NCBI GenBank assembly: GCA_902577875.1
Contig: CACHAX010000001.1
Span: 1-64,000, forward strand
Origin: an uncultured Pelagibacteraceae bacterium
GTDB taxonomy: Bacteria; Pseudomonadota; Alphaproteobacteria; Pelagibacterales; Pelagibacteraceae
Direction: 5' to 3'
Length of the DNA: 64,000 nt
Positions 11,332 through 22,153 of this stretch are shown here, piece by piece (the stretch's first letter is position 1; every line of letters starts with the position of its first letter). A model generated the notes under the pieces. It was not told where the DNA came from. It was given only the letters and a program-made list of their open reading frames with translations, and searched no databases. The translations under genes and the position numbers were made by a program.

Positions 11332-11853
11332 CTACAATTTTTCCAATTCTTTTGCAAATTTCCTCACATTTTCCCAGTTTGTGAACTCATAAGAATTATT
11401 TATATCTGTTGGGCCTTTAGTAATCATCATAATAAATCTGATAACAATTTTATTAATAAAGTTATAATTTGGATAATCAACTTTACCAGCGAATACTGAA
11501 AGTTTATTTGGCTTCCAATTTGTTTTTTTTAAAAAACTGATAACATATGGATTTGTTTCTGGTGTACTTTTTTCTTCTTTTCTAGCTACAACATTAACAG
11601 AAAAAAAAGCAGTTTTTTTTAAGTCTAAAATATTTTTATTTTTAATAATAAAATCTAAAACTTTTTTATTATGCCTTCCATATCTAATACTTGCTCCAAT
11701 TATAATTTTTTCACATTTTTCTAGATTAAAATATAACGCCTCATCTAATGAAATTAATTTAAATTTATTCCGCGATGGCAAATTTTCTATTATCTTTTCA
11801 CATATTTTTTTTGTTTGCCCATCAGTCGATGAATAGATAATTAGATCATCCAT
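11332..11853 (-). CDS. hemG: Flavodoxin-domain protein, probable HemG-type protoporphyrinogen oxidase
   Basis: Flavodoxin-like N-terminus (IIYSSTDGQTKKICEKI), GASIRYGRHNKKVLDFI; next to hemH and hemE. Confidence 0.8.
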   Translation of the reverse strand: MDDLIIYSSTDGQTKKICEKIIENLPSRNKFKLISLDEALYFNLEKCEKIIIGASIRYGRHNKKVLDFIIKNKNILDLKKTAFFSVNVVARKEEKSTPETNPYVISFLKKTNWKPNKLSVFAGKVDYPNYNFINKIVIRFIMMITKGPTDINNSYEFTNWENVRKFAKELEKL

Positions 11854-11856
11854 TTT

Positions 11857-12849
11857 TTATATATTGTTTTGGATAAGATTTTTTATAAGTTTTATATGAT
11901 CATCACTATCATTTAAACATGGTATCATATCAAAATTTTCTCCCCCGGCTTCTATAAAACTTTCTTTTCCTTGAATTAATATTTCTTCTAATGTTTCTAC
12001 ACAATCTGAAGAAAATCCTGGACAAATTGCAAGCACGTTTTTCTTTCCATCTTTTGGTAAATTTTCCAAAGTTTTATCAGTATAAGGTTGTAACCATTCT
12101 TCAGGACCAAATCTTGATTGAAAAGTAGTTTTAATATCAATTGAATTAAACTTTTCAGATATTAGTCTTGTAGTTTTATGACAATAACAATGATATGGAT
12201 CACCTTTATCAAAATATTTTTTTGGTATTCCATGGTAAGAAGCCAATATTAAATCAGGTTTCCAGTTAATTTTTTCTATTTTATTATTAATAGATTTGAC
12301 CAAAGCATCAATATACAAAGGCTCTGATTCATAATGGGGTATAATTTTTAAAGATGGTTGCCATCTCATTTTCATCAAAGTTCTATAAACTTCGTCACAA
12401 ACTGTTGCTGTAGTAGCTGCAGCATATTGAGGATATAAAGGCAGAATTATGAGATTTTCGCAACCATCATCATGCAATTTTTTAATTTTACTTTTTATAC
12501 TTGGGTTTCCATATCTCATCGCAAAATCTATAATTAAATTTTCGTTTGAAATTAGATTTCCTACCTTCTCTGTTTGTTTCTGAGTATAATATAAAAGAGG
12601 TGACATATTTTCTTCTTTCATCCAAATTTCTTTGTAAGCCTTTGCAGTTTTAGATGGTCTTAAGTTAAGTATGAAAACATTCAAGATTAATTGCCATAAA
12701 ATTGGGTTTACCTCTATAACTCTTCTGTCTGACAGAAATTCTTTTAAATATTTTCTAATATCAAACCAGCTGGTTGAATCTGGTGTGCCAAGGTTAATAA
12801 TTAAAGCACCAGTTTTTCCATATTTAACTCTAGGGTGATCTATATTCAT
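11857..12849 (-). CDS. hemH: Ferrochelatase
   Basis: GALIINLGTPDS; ILPLYPQYAAATTATV; SYHGIPKKYFDKGDPY. Confidence 0.97.
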   Translation of the reverse strand: MNIDHPRVKYGKTGALIINLGTPDSTSWFDIRKYLKEFLSDRRVIEVNPILWQLILNVFILNLRPSKTAKAYKEIWMKEENMSPLLYYTQKQTEKVGNLISNENLIIDFAMRYGNPSIKSKIKKLHDDGCENLIILPLYPQYAAATTATVCDEVYRTLMKMRWQPSLKIIPHYESEPLYIDALVKSINNKIEKINWKPDLILASYHGIPKKYFDKGDPYHCYCHKTTRLISEKFNSIDIKTTFQSRFGPEEWLQPYTDKTLENLPKDGKKNVLAICPGFSSDCVETLEEILIQGKESFIEAGGENFDMIPCLNDSDDHIKLIKNLIQNNI

Positions 12850-13847
12850 TTATAATCCCTGACAATTTTTACTAATTCTTCAACCATCTCAATTTTTGTT
12901 TCTGGAAGAATACCATGTCCAAGGTTAAATACATAAGGATGATCTTTAAAAATTTCTAAATATTTATTTACTTCTTTTTTTAGGTCCATTTTGTTTGTTA
13001 ATAGTACTTCGGGGTGCAATCCACCTTGTATAGGTATATTAACATTTTTGAGTAAGTTTTTTGGATCTACGTCATAGTCTATATTAATCATGCTTGGCTT
13101 AACGATTTTACAAAATTGACTGTAGTCAGTTGTACCTCTTGGAAAACAAATAACAGGCACTCCTAAGTTCTTAGTATAATTGACTAAAGATATAGTTGGA
13201 TTGTATAAGTATTTATCAAAATCTGATTTGATTAAACCAGACCAGCTATCAAAAATTTGAATTATAGTAGCTCCAGCATTTACTTGGTTTTTAATATGGG
13301 TTTTAATAGATTTATCTAAAATTTTTAGTAAATCGTTAATTAAACTCATATCTGAGAAAAAATTAGTTATTAAACCATTCTTAGGGGAAACTTTATTTAT
13401 CATATATACAAGTAATGTCCAAGGAGCTCCCACAAAACCAATTATGTCTTTTTTTTCTAAATCCTCACTTTTTTTTAAATCAGCTAAAAGTTGATATATT
13501 GGAGATAAATTTTTTGTAAATCTTTCTTCATTAAAGTCTAATAATTTGTTTATTTCTAAATCTGCAAGATTAGGACCGAAGTTTTTCTTAAACTCAACTT
13601 TTTGACCAAGCCCATAAGGTATCATTAAAATGTCAGAGAAGATAATTGCTGCATCGAAACCAAACCTTTTTATTGGTTGAAGAGTTATTTCTTTTGATAA
13701 TTTTGAGTTTAAGCAAAGATTTATAAAATTTGGGTTATTTTTTCTAATTTCTCTAAACTCAGGCAAGTATCTGCCCGCTTGTCTCATTAGCCAAATAGGA
13801 ATGAGATCTGTTCTATTATTTATCAAACATTCTTTAATTGGTGTCAT
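12846..13847 (-). CDS. hemE: Uroporphyrinogen decarboxylase
   Basis: PIWLMRQAGRYLPEFRE; FVGAPWTLLVYM. Confidence 0.98.
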   Translation of the reverse strand: MTPIKECLINNRTDLIPIWLMRQAGRYLPEFREIRKNNPNFINLCLNSKLSKEITLQPIKRFGFDAAIIFSDILMIPYGLGQKVEFKKNFGPNLADLEINKLLDFNEERFTKNLSPIYQLLADLKKSEDLEKKDIIGFVGAPWTLLVYMINKVSPKNGLITNFFSDMSLINDLLKILDKSIKTHIKNQVNAGATIIQIFDSWSGLIKSDFDKYLYNPTISLVNYTKNLGVPVICFPRGTTDYSQFCKIVKPSMINIDYDVDPKNLLKNVNIPIQGGLHPEVLLTNKMDLKKEVNKYLEIFKDHPYVFNLGHGILPETKIEMVEELVKIVRDYK

Positions 13848-14128
13848 TTATAATAAGATAATTATATTTAGATTTATTATTAGTATGAATTGTTGATAAC
13901 GTAAATTACTCAATTTCAACACTTTACTCACTTTTTATTCATTATTATAAAAAAAAAATCCTTTAAAACGGGGATTATTTAATCACTTTTATATATATGA
14001 AAATTGTTAATAACTTATTCAAATTTATAAAAATGTTAATTAAACAATAAGAAGTATACTAAAGTCAGATGTTGTTGCTAAATCAAAAGTTTTTCTTATT
14101 CTATAATTAATTTATAAACAATTTATAC
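13848..14128. other. oriC: Candidate chromosomal replication origin (oriC) region
   Basis: Large AT-rich noncoding gap next to hemE (oriC position in Caulobacter/Rickettsia-type alphaproteobacteria); gene orientation diverges around it; DnaA-box-like 9-mers at 13891-13899 (TGTTGATAA = TTATCAACA), 14005-14013 (TGTTAATAA) and 14112-14120 (TTATAAACA); parAB/parS about 9 kb away. Confidence 0.75.
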
Positions 14129-14950
14129 ATGAAGAATACACACCAGGTTTATTTAATATCAGACTCAACAGGAGAAACACTTGATAGAATATTCATGGCT
14201 CTTAAAGCGCAATTTAATAACTTTCATTATGATTTGAATCAATTCTCGTTTACGAGAACCGAAAATCAAATTTCTACGATACTAAATGATGCTAAAAAAC
14301 AAGAGAGTCCAATAATTTTATATACTGTTGTAAATAGTAAATTGGCAAAATTTCTTGCAGAAGAAGCTAATAAAAAAAACATTCCATGTTTTGGTGTTCT
14401 CGGTGACTTAATACTCAACTTCTCAAAAATTTTAAACGAGAAAGCAACACATCAGCCTAGCGGTCAACATGTTTTAGATGAAGATTATTATAAAAGAATT
14501 GAAGCAATACAATTTACTATGAATCATGACGATGGTAATAATACCGAAAATATTTTAGAATCAGATATCATTTTAGTTGGAGTTAGCAGAACAAGCAAGA
14601 CACCGACCTCCATATATCTTGCAAATAAGGGATTAAAAACTTCAAATATTCCACTTGTAAATGATATGAGCATTCCAAATGATATTATGAAATCAAAAAC
14701 AATATGTGTTATTGGATTAACCACAGAAGCCGAAAGGCTCTATGACATACGAAGAAATAGATTAAATTCACTGAAAGAAAATGAAGCATCAGACTATACA
14801 AATCTAGAAAAAATTAGATTTGAAGTAGAACAATCTAAGAAAATATTTAAAAAAAATAAATGGCCAACAATAGACGTAACTAGAAAGTCTGTTGAAGAAA
14901 CTGCAGCATCAATAATTAAAATATTTGAAATACAAAATAAAAATGGTTGA
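14129..14950 (+). CDS. ppsR: Pyruvate,phosphate dikinase regulatory protein (kinase/pyrophosphorylase, DUF299)
   Basis: VYLISDSTGETLDRI; DIILVGVSRTSKTPTSIYLANKG P-loop-like motif. Confidence 0.93.
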   Translation: MKNTHQVYLISDSTGETLDRIFMALKAQFNNFHYDLNQFSFTRTENQISTILNDAKKQESPIILYTVVNSKLAKFLAEEANKKNIPCFGVLGDLILNFSKILNEKATHQPSGQHVLDEDYYKRIEAIQFTMNHDDGNNTENILESDIILVGVSRTSKTPTSIYLANKGLKTSNIPLVNDMSIPNDIMKSKTICVIGLTTEAERLYDIRRNRLNSLKENEASDYTNLEKIRFEVEQSKKIFKKNKWPTIDVTRKSVEETAASIIKIFEIQNKNG

Positions 14951-15527
14951 AATTATTTTAGCTTCAAAAAGTAAGGTTAGAGAGAAAATTATAAAGAAAA
15001 ATGGAATTAAATGTTTAGTATTTCCTTCGAATATTGATGAGGACCCTGTAAAAGAAAGTTTATTAAATGAAGGTGCATCTCCGGAGATAATTTCAAAAAA
15101 TTTGGCCGAACTAAAAGCAAATAAGGTTAGCCAAAAAAATTATGACATTTTAGTCCTTGGTGCAGATAGTGTAATAGATTTAAATGGAGAATTAATTTCA
15201 AAACCTGAAAATAGGATAGAAGCCTTCAATATTTTGAAAAAATTAAATGGAAAAAAACATTCATTGATAAGTTCAGTTTGTATATCTAAAAATGGATCAA
15301 TGATTTGGAATTATACAGATAAAGCGTACCTCACAATGAAAAATTTTTCAGACAATCAATTAAAAGAATATTTAGAAAAAATAACAGACGAAGCCCTGTA
15401 TGCATATAATGTTTATCAAATAGAAGGAGAGGGTAGAAATTTATTTAAATCGATTGATGGAGATGAAAATACTATTATGGGATTACCTATAATTGATATT
15501 AAAAAGTATCTAGGTAATTATAAATGA
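14943..15527 (+). CDS. maf: Maf-family nucleotide pyrophosphatase
   Basis: EIILASKSKVREKI; LGADSVIDLNGELISKP; start moved to ATG at 14943. Confidence 0.93.
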   Translation: MVEIILASKSKVREKIIKKNGIKCLVFPSNIDEDPVKESLLNEGASPEIISKNLAELKANKVSQKNYDILVLGADSVIDLNGELISKPENRIEAFNILKKLNGKKHSLISSVCISKNGSMIWNYTDKAYLTMKNFSDNQLKEYLEKITDEALYAYNVYQIEGEGRNLFKSIDGDENTIMGLPIIDIKKYLGNYK

Positions 15528-16318
15528 AAAAATTTTTAGTTATTGGAAATCCAATAGATCACTCACTATCTCCAAAACTGCATAACTTTTGGTTTAAAAA
15601 ATACAATTTAGAGGCAATTTATGGAAGATTGGAGACCCACAAAAGCGATTTAGCTGAATTATGTGAAAACTTAAAACAAGGTCAGTTAAATGGTCTTAAT
15701 GTAACTGTACCTTTTAAAAAGGAAATTATTCCCTACATCAATGTCTTAAGTGGCCATGCTTTGAGAACAAAATCCATAAATACCGTTTCTGTTGAAAATG
15801 GAAATTTAATAGGCCACAACACTGATATCGATGGTTTTGAACTTAGCATAAAAAAATTAAATTATAATGTAACTAATAAGACTATAATTATTCTAGGTGC
15901 TGGTGGTGTAGTTCCATCAATAATATATGCGTTAAAAAGAATGAATGCTTCAAAAATATTTGTGAGCAACAGGACGAAAAGCAAGACTGATGAATTAAAA
16001 GATTTATTTAACGACTTAATGATATTGGATTGGGGTGATTTAGTAGATTTTGATATGATAATTAATGCAACCAGTATAGGCCTAAAAAAAGAGGATGAAT
16101 TTGAGCATGATTTTAGTCAATTCGGAAAAAATAAATTTTTCTATGATGTAATTTATGATCCATATGAGACAAAATTTTTTAATATAGGAAATCAGAAAGG
16201 TAATAATTTTGAAAATGGATTAAATATGTTCCTTTACCAGGCTCAAAAAGCCTTTAATATTTGGCATAATATGGAACCAGATATTGACGAAGAAACTATA
16301 TATCTATTAAAAAATTGA
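15524..16318 (+). CDS. aroE: Shikimate dehydrogenase
   Basis: VIGNPIDHSLSPKLHNFWF; GLNVTVPFK; GAGGVVPSI. Confidence 0.96.
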   Translation: MKKFLVIGNPIDHSLSPKLHNFWFKKYNLEAIYGRLETHKSDLAELCENLKQGQLNGLNVTVPFKKEIIPYINVLSGHALRTKSINTVSVENGNLIGHNTDIDGFELSIKKLNYNVTNKTIIILGAGGVVPSIIYALKRMNASKIFVSNRTKSKTDELKDLFNDLMILDWGDLVDFDMIINATSIGLKKEDEFEHDFSQFGKNKFFYDVIYDPYETKFFNIGNQKGNNFENGLNMFLYQAQKAFNIWHNMEPDIDEETIYLLKN

Positions 16319-16321
16319 ATT

Positions 16322-17062
16322 ATGAGATTAAAAAATAAAATTGCAATAATAACAGGATCAGCGTCAGGTTTTGGTAAAGGAATAGCAAAAAAATTTTCTG
16401 ATGAAGGAGCAAAATTAATACTAGTTGACATTAATTTAAAGTTATTAAAAAAAGTTTCAAAATCATTAACCCAAGATTACTTTGTTGCAGACGTATCAAA
16501 AGAACCAGATTTTAAATCCTTATTAAAATATACTCTCAAAAAATATAAGACAGTAGATATAATTGTAAATAATGCCGGGATTACTCACAAACCAAAAAAT
16601 ATGGAAGCTGTAACAGGAAAGGAATTTGATAAAGTATTTAATGTAAATGCTAAATCTGTTTATCTAAGTGCAAAATATTTTGTACCTAGGATGAAGAAGT
16701 TAAGAGGAGGAGTAATTTTAAATGTAGCATCAACGGCAGGTTTATCGCCTAGGCCTAAATTAAATTGGTACAATGCTAGCAAAGGATGGATGATTACAGC
16801 AACAAAAGCTATGGCTATTGAACTTGCCCCTTTTAATGTAAGAGTTAATGCAATTGCACCCGTTGCAGGATTAACTCCATTATTAAGATCATTTATGGGT
16901 GGAGATACCCCACAAAAAAAAAAAGCATTTTTGTCAACAATTCCAATCGGTAGATTCTCTACCCCTCAAGATATGGGAAACGCAGCATGTTTTTTATGTT
17001 CAGACGAGGCAAGCATGATAACAGGGGCAATTTTAGAGGTGGATGGAGGAAGGTGCATATAA
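16322..17062 (+). CDS. Short-chain dehydrogenase/reductase (SDR family)
   Basis: TGSASGFGKGIA, NNAGIT, YNASKGW, C-terminal EVDGGRCI. Confidence 0.93.
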   Translation: MRLKNKIAIITGSASGFGKGIAKKFSDEGAKLILVDINLKLLKKVSKSLTQDYFVADVSKEPDFKSLLKYTLKKYKTVDIIVNNAGITHKPKNMEAVTGKEFDKVFNVNAKSVYLSAKYFVPRMKKLRGGVILNVASTAGLSPRPKLNWYNASKGWMITATKAMAIELAPFNVRVNAIAPVAGLTPLLRSFMGGDTPQKKKAFLSTIPIGRFSTPQDMGNAACFLCSDEASMITGAILEVDGGRCI

Positions 17063-17068
17063 ATAATC

Positions 17069-17656
17069 ATGATTAGAGTAGGTATAATGGGCGGGATAGG
17101 TTCTGGTAAATCATTTATTGCTAAACTATTCAAACACCCAATTTTTAACGCAGACCAAGAGGTAAACAATGTTTATAAGAAGAATAAGAATTGTTACAAC
17201 CGACTCAAAAGAAGATTACCAAAATTTATTAAATCATTCCCAATCAAAAAGTCTGAGCTAATTGAAGCCATTTCCTCAAATCGTAAAAATATTAAAATAA
17301 TATCTTCGATTGTTCATCCTATAATAAGAAAAAGAATGGGTAAATTTTTGAGTCAAAATAGAAACTCTCAAATGGTTGTATTAGATATTCCTCTTTTAAT
17401 TGAAAACAAACTTAATAAAAAAGGGGATATTTTAGTATTCGTAAGATCAAAAAAGGCGAAAATTTTAAAGAGATTAAAAAAAAGAAAAAATTATGATTTG
17501 AAAATTATAGAGGTATTAAAACAAAACCAATCTAACTTGTTGAAAAAAAGGAAATTGGCAAAATATACGATCGATAATAATTATTCAGCTAATATAATGA
17601 AGAAGAAAATAAAAATATTAAAAGAAAAAATCTTTTATGAAAGAAGTAGTTCTTGA
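17069..17656 (+). CDS. coaE: Dephospho-CoA kinase
   Basis: GIMGGIGSGKSFIAKLF P-loop; VVLDIPLLIEN; located before dnaQ. Confidence 0.92.
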   Translation: MIRVGIMGGIGSGKSFIAKLFKHPIFNADQEVNNVYKKNKNCYNRLKRRLPKFIKSFPIKKSELIEAISSNRKNIKIISSIVHPIIRKRMGKFLSQNRNSQMVVLDIPLLIENKLNKKGDILVFVRSKKAKILKRLKKRKNYDLKIIEVLKQNQSNLLKKRKLAKYTIDNNYSANIMKKKIKILKEKIFYERSSS

Positions 17657-18302
17657 TACTGAAACCACTGGACTATCAGTAAAAGATGGTCACAGAATAG
17701 TAGAAATCGGATGTATAGAAATTGAGAATTTAATACCAACTAAAAATGTTTTTCACTGTTATTTAAATCCTCAAAGAGAAGTTTCTGAAAGTGCTTTAAA
17801 AGTTCACGGTTATACAGACGAATTTTTAGCAGATAAGAAAAAATTTGAAGATATTGCAGATGATTTTTTAAAATTTATAGAAGGGAAAAAAATAATAATC
17901 CATAATGCAGAATTTGATATTGGCCACCTTAATAATGAACTTTCCTTAATAAGTAAGGGTAAAATTTTAAGAGAAAATGTCATAGACACACTTGAAATTG
18001 CAAGAAATAAATTTCCAGGATCTGGAATAAGTTTAGATGCTTTATGTAAAAGGTTCAGGATAGATAATTCTAGAAGAGTAAAGCATACAGCTTTAATTGA
18101 TTGTGAATTACTTTCCAAAGTATATATCAACTTAATTGATCAAAAAGAGCCAATTTTTGAATTCGATAAAAGTGAATTAAAAAACAAAATTGATTCGAAA
18201 GTCACCAAAAATTACTCAAAAAAAATAGTTAAAATAACAGAGCAAGAATTAGATGATCATAGAGTTTTTTTGAAAACAAATCTTAAAAAAAACTTCTATT
18301 AG
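17637..18302 (+). CDS. dnaQ: DNA polymerase III epsilon subunit (3'-5' exonuclease)
   Basis: VLDTETTGLSVKDGHRIVEIG; IIHNAEFDIGHLN; HTALIDCELLSKVY. Confidence 0.97.
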   Translation: MKEVVLDTETTGLSVKDGHRIVEIGCIEIENLIPTKNVFHCYLNPQREVSESALKVHGYTDEFLADKKKFEDIADDFLKFIEGKKIIIHNAEFDIGHLNNELSLISKGKILRENVIDTLEIARNKFPGSGISLDALCKRFRIDNSRRVKHTALIDCELLSKVYINLIDQKEPIFEFDKSELKNKIDSKVTKNYSKKIVKITEQELDDHRVFLKTNLKKNFY

Positions 18303-18721
18303 TTAGTTTTTTTTTTAAAAAGCTCATCAAAATCAATTTTCTTGTCAAGTTTAAGCTCTGGAAAACCTGAGTCTTTAATTAATTTTATTAATATACTTTC
18401 AACTTCAGGATAAATAACTTTTTGAATGTCACATAATAATATTTTTTCTAATTCGTTTTTATTTAATGTTTCATCAATAATTTTTATTACAGTTGCGTAT
18501 GAAATTTCAAAATGAGATTTTTTTTTATTTCCTGTTGGGTCTTTATAATTTACGTTAGTTGTTACTTCAATCATTCTGTTTTTTAAAGTTTTAGAATTAA
18601 TATTAATTCCAAGTACATATTTTGTAATGTAATCTCTACTAAAAACAAAAGTTTCTGCATCTGGAACCTCTGCAGATAAGTCTTTGATATATCTAAAAAT
18701 TATTTCATATTTTTTTGTCAT
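18299..18721 (-). CDS. secB: Protein-export chaperone SecB
   Basis: SecB-like (YIKDLSAEVPDAETF..., LCDIQKVIYPEVESILIKLIKDSGFPEL); ATG at 18721 preferred over GTG at 18730. Confidence 0.9.
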   Translation of the reverse strand: MTKKYEIIFRYIKDLSAEVPDAETFVFSRDYITKYVLGININSKTLKNRMIEVTTNVNYKDPTGNKKKSHFEISYATVIKIIDETLNKNELEKILLCDIQKVIYPEVESILIKLIKDSGFPELKLDKKIDFDELFKKKTN

Positions 18722-19130
18722 TATCGTCACTTATGTCTTCATAATCTCCCTCGATAAAATTTTTACTACTTTTAAATTGGTTTTTTTTCTTTTTAACGAA
18801 CCTATATAATATAATTTTCCTCGAAAAAGGTATTATAAGTAACGTTCCAACAATATCAGTTGCAAATCCGGGTAGAATTAGAAGAAATGCTGCAAATGCT
18901 AGAGTGGCTCCTGAGATAATTTCGTATACAGGCATCTCATTTCTTAATAATTGAGCCAGTCCTGATTTTAAAGTGTTGAAACCCTCATATCTTGCATAAC
19001 CAACTCCAACAACGGCGGTAATTAAAATTAATAATATTGTATTAAATGCTCCAATTTGTGAACCTATTTTGATAAAAAGATAAATTTCAACAAGTGGGAT
19101 ACCAATAACTAAAATAAATAGTGTGTTCAT
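18705..19130 (-). CDS. fxsA: FxsA family membrane protein
   Basis: IPLVEIYLFIKIGSQIGAFNTILLILITAVVGVGYARYEG. Confidence 0.9.
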   Translation of the reverse strand: MNTLFILVIGIPLVEIYLFIKIGSQIGAFNTILLILITAVVGVGYARYEGFNTLKSGLAQLLRNEMPVYEIISGATLAFAAFLLILPGFATDIVGTLLIIPFSRKIILYRFVKKKKNQFKSSKNFIEGDYEDISDDNDKKI

Positions 19131-19193
19131 TTGTCTATAACTTAAATAGCAGGTTGAAATTTAGCAACATAGTAAATATTATATATTATATAT

Positions 19194-19781
19194 ATGAGTT
19201 ATAGTTTTGAATATATTGATATTATTCTTCTTGCAATGATAGCAGGATTTATTTTTCTTAGATTAAGAGGAATTTTGGGAAAAAAAACAGGTTTTGAAGA
19301 AGATATTGAGTCAAGTTTTGCGCACGAAGCTCCCCCTGCAAAACCAAAAGTTGACTTAAATGCAAATACATTTGATGATAATGCACAAAAGGAATTTGTA
19401 AAAGGTGCAAAAATTGCTTACGAAAGCATAATAATAAACTTCGCAAAGGGAACTCTAAAAGATATTAAATCTCTTTTGGATAAAAGTGTTTATAAACAAT
19501 TTGAAGATGCAATCAAAGAAAGAGAAAGCAAGAAGCTTTTGTCTGAAACAACATTTATTGGAATAAGTTCTGCAGAAGTAAAGCAACATGAGCAAAATAA
19601 AAATATGCTTGAGGTTACAGTTGAATTTGTGAGCGAGATAATTTCTTGTGTTAAAGATAAAGACAATAAAGTTATATCTGGTGATCCAGAAAAAATAAAA
19701 AAAGTTTTAGACACTTGGAAGTTTTCTAAAGATAGTAGATCCTCAAACCCTAATTGGTTATTAATTGATACACAAGCTTGA
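19194..19781 (+). CDS. Tim44/TimA-domain protein
   Basis: N-terminal TM segment, FVKGAKIAYESIIINFAKGTLKDIKSLLDKSVYKQFEDAI; divergent from fxsA/secB. Confidence 0.85.
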   Translation: MSYSFEYIDIILLAMIAGFIFLRLRGILGKKTGFEEDIESSFAHEAPPAKPKVDLNANTFDDNAQKEFVKGAKIAYESIIINFAKGTLKDIKSLLDKSVYKQFEDAIKERESKKLLSETTFIGISSAEVKQHEQNKNMLEVTVEFVSEIISCVKDKDNKVISGDPEKIKKVLDTWKFSKDSRSSNPNWLLIDTQA

Positions 19782-20191
19782 CAAATAAGCTTTCAGACAA
19801 AGATAGAAAAGATTGGCAGAATTTCCTAAATAGTTCTGACAAACTTCAAAATAAAGATATAAATTATCTACCTAATAAAAAGGTTATGGTTAGATCAATT
19901 GATTTACATGGATACACACTTGAAGAAGCTAATAAAGAAATTTCAAATTTTATTGAGAAGTCTTTTTTAAATGGTGTAAAAAAAATAAATGTGATTACAG
20001 GTAAGGGGATGAGGTCAAAAAATATAGATGATCCTTATCAATCGTCAGACCTTAGTATTTTAAAATATTCTGTACCAGAATATATTAAAAATAATTCTCA
20101 ACTAATGAAAAAGATAATTAAAATTGATTTTGATTCTGCTAATAGCCCTTCAAAAGGTAATTTTAATATTTTTCTTAAAACTATAAAATAA
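19778..20191 (+). CDS. Smr/MutS2-domain protein (TTG start)
   Basis: [20 protein letters not shown] ... [13 protein letters not shown]; start codon overlaps the upstream stop. Confidence 0.85.
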   Translation: MTNKLSDKDRKDWQNFLNSSDKLQNKDINYLPNKKVMVRSIDLHGYTLEEANKEISNFIEKSFLNGVKKINVITGKGMRSKNIDDPYQSSDLSILKYSVPEYIKNNSQLMKKIIKIDFDSANSPSKGNFNIFLKTIK

Positions 20192-21548
20192 ATTTTGATA
20201 AATCAGTATCTTTTACCAGTTCACCAATATTATCTTTGATATATTTACCATCAACAATTATTTTTTCACCAGCTCTGTCTGTAGCTGTGAAGCTAATTTC
20301 ATCTAAAACGCGTTCAATAATTGTATGTAATCTTCTTGCACCTATATTTTCTACAGAAGAATTAACTTCACTTGCAATATGAGCAATCGTTTTAATTCCA
20401 TCCTCTGTAAACTCTAAATCTACATTTTCTGTTTTTAAAAGTGCTTTGTATTGTTTTATTAAACTGTTATCTGGTTCTTTTAATATTCTTATAAAATCTT
20501 CACTATTTAATGCATCTAACTCAACTCTTATTGGCAGTCTACCTTGTAACTCAGGCAAAAGATCTGATGGCTTTGCTAATTGAAATGCTCCAGAAGCAAT
20601 AAATAAAATGTGATCTGTTTTAACAGTTCCATATTTAGTGCTAACTGTTGTTCCCTCTATTAATGGCAACAAATCTCTTTGAACCCCTTCTCTCGAAACA
20701 TCACCACCAACTCTATCTGTTCTTGCGGAAATTTTATCAATTTCATCTAAAAAAACGATTCCATTGTTTTCAGTTGTATCTTTTGCTGATTTTATAATTT
20801 TATCTTGCTCTATAAGTTTATCTGATTCTTCATTAATTAAAATTTCGTGAGATTCTTTGACTGACATTTTCTTTTTCTTAGGCTTTTGTCCCATAGACTT
20901 ACCAAGCATATCTGAAATATTAATCATTCCAACATTTGCACCAGGCATTCCAGGTATCTCAAATGATGGCATTTGATTAGACTCACTAACAGCTATTTCA
21001 ATTTCATTATCATCTAAATCCCCATCTCTTAATCTTTTTCTAAAACTTTCTCTTGTTGCTACGCTTGCTTTATTTCCAACTAAAGCATCCAAAACTCTAT
21101 CCTCGGCCAATTTTTGTGCTTGTGCATGAACTTCTTTTCTTTTCTTCACCTTTTCCATTGCAATTGCAATTTCTAACAAGTCTCTTACAATTTGTTCAAC
21201 ATCACGTCCCACGTATCCTACTTCTGTAAATCTTGTAGCTTCAACTTTTACAAATGGTGCCTCAGCTAATTTTGAAAGTCTTCTAGAAATTTCAGTTTTA
21301 CCAACACCAGTTGGTCCTATCATTAAAATGTTTTTTGGAAGAACTTCATCTTTCATTTCATCTTCTAATGCTTGTCTTCTCCATCTATTTCTTAAAGCAA
21401 TCGCGACAGCTCTTTTAGCTTTTTTTTGACCAACGACAAATCTGTCTAATTCTGAAACGATTTCTCTTGGTGATAATGAATTTGTAATTGAGGTTTTCTC
21501 TTTTGCAACTTTGCCTTTTGGAAATGAGGTAACATTTGATTTTTCCAT
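20181..21548 (-). CDS. hslU: ATP-dependent protease ATPase subunit HslU
   Basis: [33 protein letters not shown]. Confidence 0.98.
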   Translation of the reverse strand: MEKSNVTSFPKGKVAKEKTSITNSLSPREIVSELDRFVVGQKKAKRAVAIALRNRWRRQALEDEMKDEVLPKNILMIGPTGVGKTEISRRLSKLAEAPFVKVEATRFTEVGYVGRDVEQIVRDLLEIAIAMEKVKKRKEVHAQAQKLAEDRVLDALVGNKASVATRESFRKRLRDGDLDDNEIEIAVSESNQMPSFEIPGMPGANVGMINISDMLGKSMGQKPKKKKMSVKESHEILINEESDKLIEQDKIIKSAKDTTENNGIVFLDEIDKISARTDRVGGDVSREGVQRDLLPLIEGTTVSTKYGTVKTDHILFIASGAFQLAKPSDLLPELQGRLPIRVELDALNSEDFIRILKEPDNSLIKQYKALLKTENVDLEFTEDGIKTIAHIASEVNSSVENIGARRLHTIIERVLDEISFTATDRAGEKIIVDGKYIKDNIGELVKDTDLSKFIL

Positions 21549-22063
21549 TATATTTTCTCCAGACTCAAATTATCATTAGTAAATACACATATATCAGACG
21601 CAACTTTAATTGATTTTTTTGCAATTTCTTCTGCAGACATATCAGTATCCATTAATACTTTTGCAGCTGCTAAAGCATAGTTTCCGCCCGAACCAATTCC
21701 AATAACATCACCTTCAGGTTCAAGGACATCGCCCGTTCCTGAAATTATAAAACTTTTTTCTTTATCACCTATTGCCATTAAGGCCTCTAATCTTCTTAAA
21801 TATTTATCTGTACGCCAATCTTTTGCTAATTCTACAGCAGCTCTTGTTAAGTTGCCTGCATGCTTTTCAAGCTTTGACTCTAGTCTTTCAAACAAAGTAA
21901 GTGCGTCTGCAGTTGATCCAGCAAAACCTGCGATCACATTTCTTTTCTCAATTTTACGAACTTTGTTGGCTGTTTTTTTAATAACAGTGTTACCCATGCT
22001 AACTTGACCATCACTGGCCACAACTACTTCATTATTTTTTCTTACAAGCACAATTGTTGTCAT
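21548..22063 (-). CDS. hslV: ATP-dependent protease peptidase subunit HslV
   Basis: [28 protein letters not shown]. Confidence 0.98.
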   Translation of the reverse strand: MTTIVLVRKNNEVVVASDGQVSMGNTVIKKTANKVRKIEKRNVIAGFAGSTADALTLFERLESKLEKHAGNLTRAAVELAKDWRTDKYLRRLEALMAIGDKEKSFIISGTGDVLEPEGDVIGIGSGGNYALAAAKVLMDTDMSAEEIAKKSIKVASDICVFTNDNLSLEKI

Positions 22064-22153
22064 AGACTATACATGGATATGATTTTAAATAGTTCAAGGC
22101 CAGGCTTAGTATTATTGATATAATCAAAAATACCTATATACCTATTTTAAAAT

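Noticed and set aside
13961-13977. AATCC...GGATT short inverted repeat in the oriC candidate as a terminator
   Set aside because: Weak stem with an A-rich, not clearly T-rich, flank; could be chance in AT-rich DNA.
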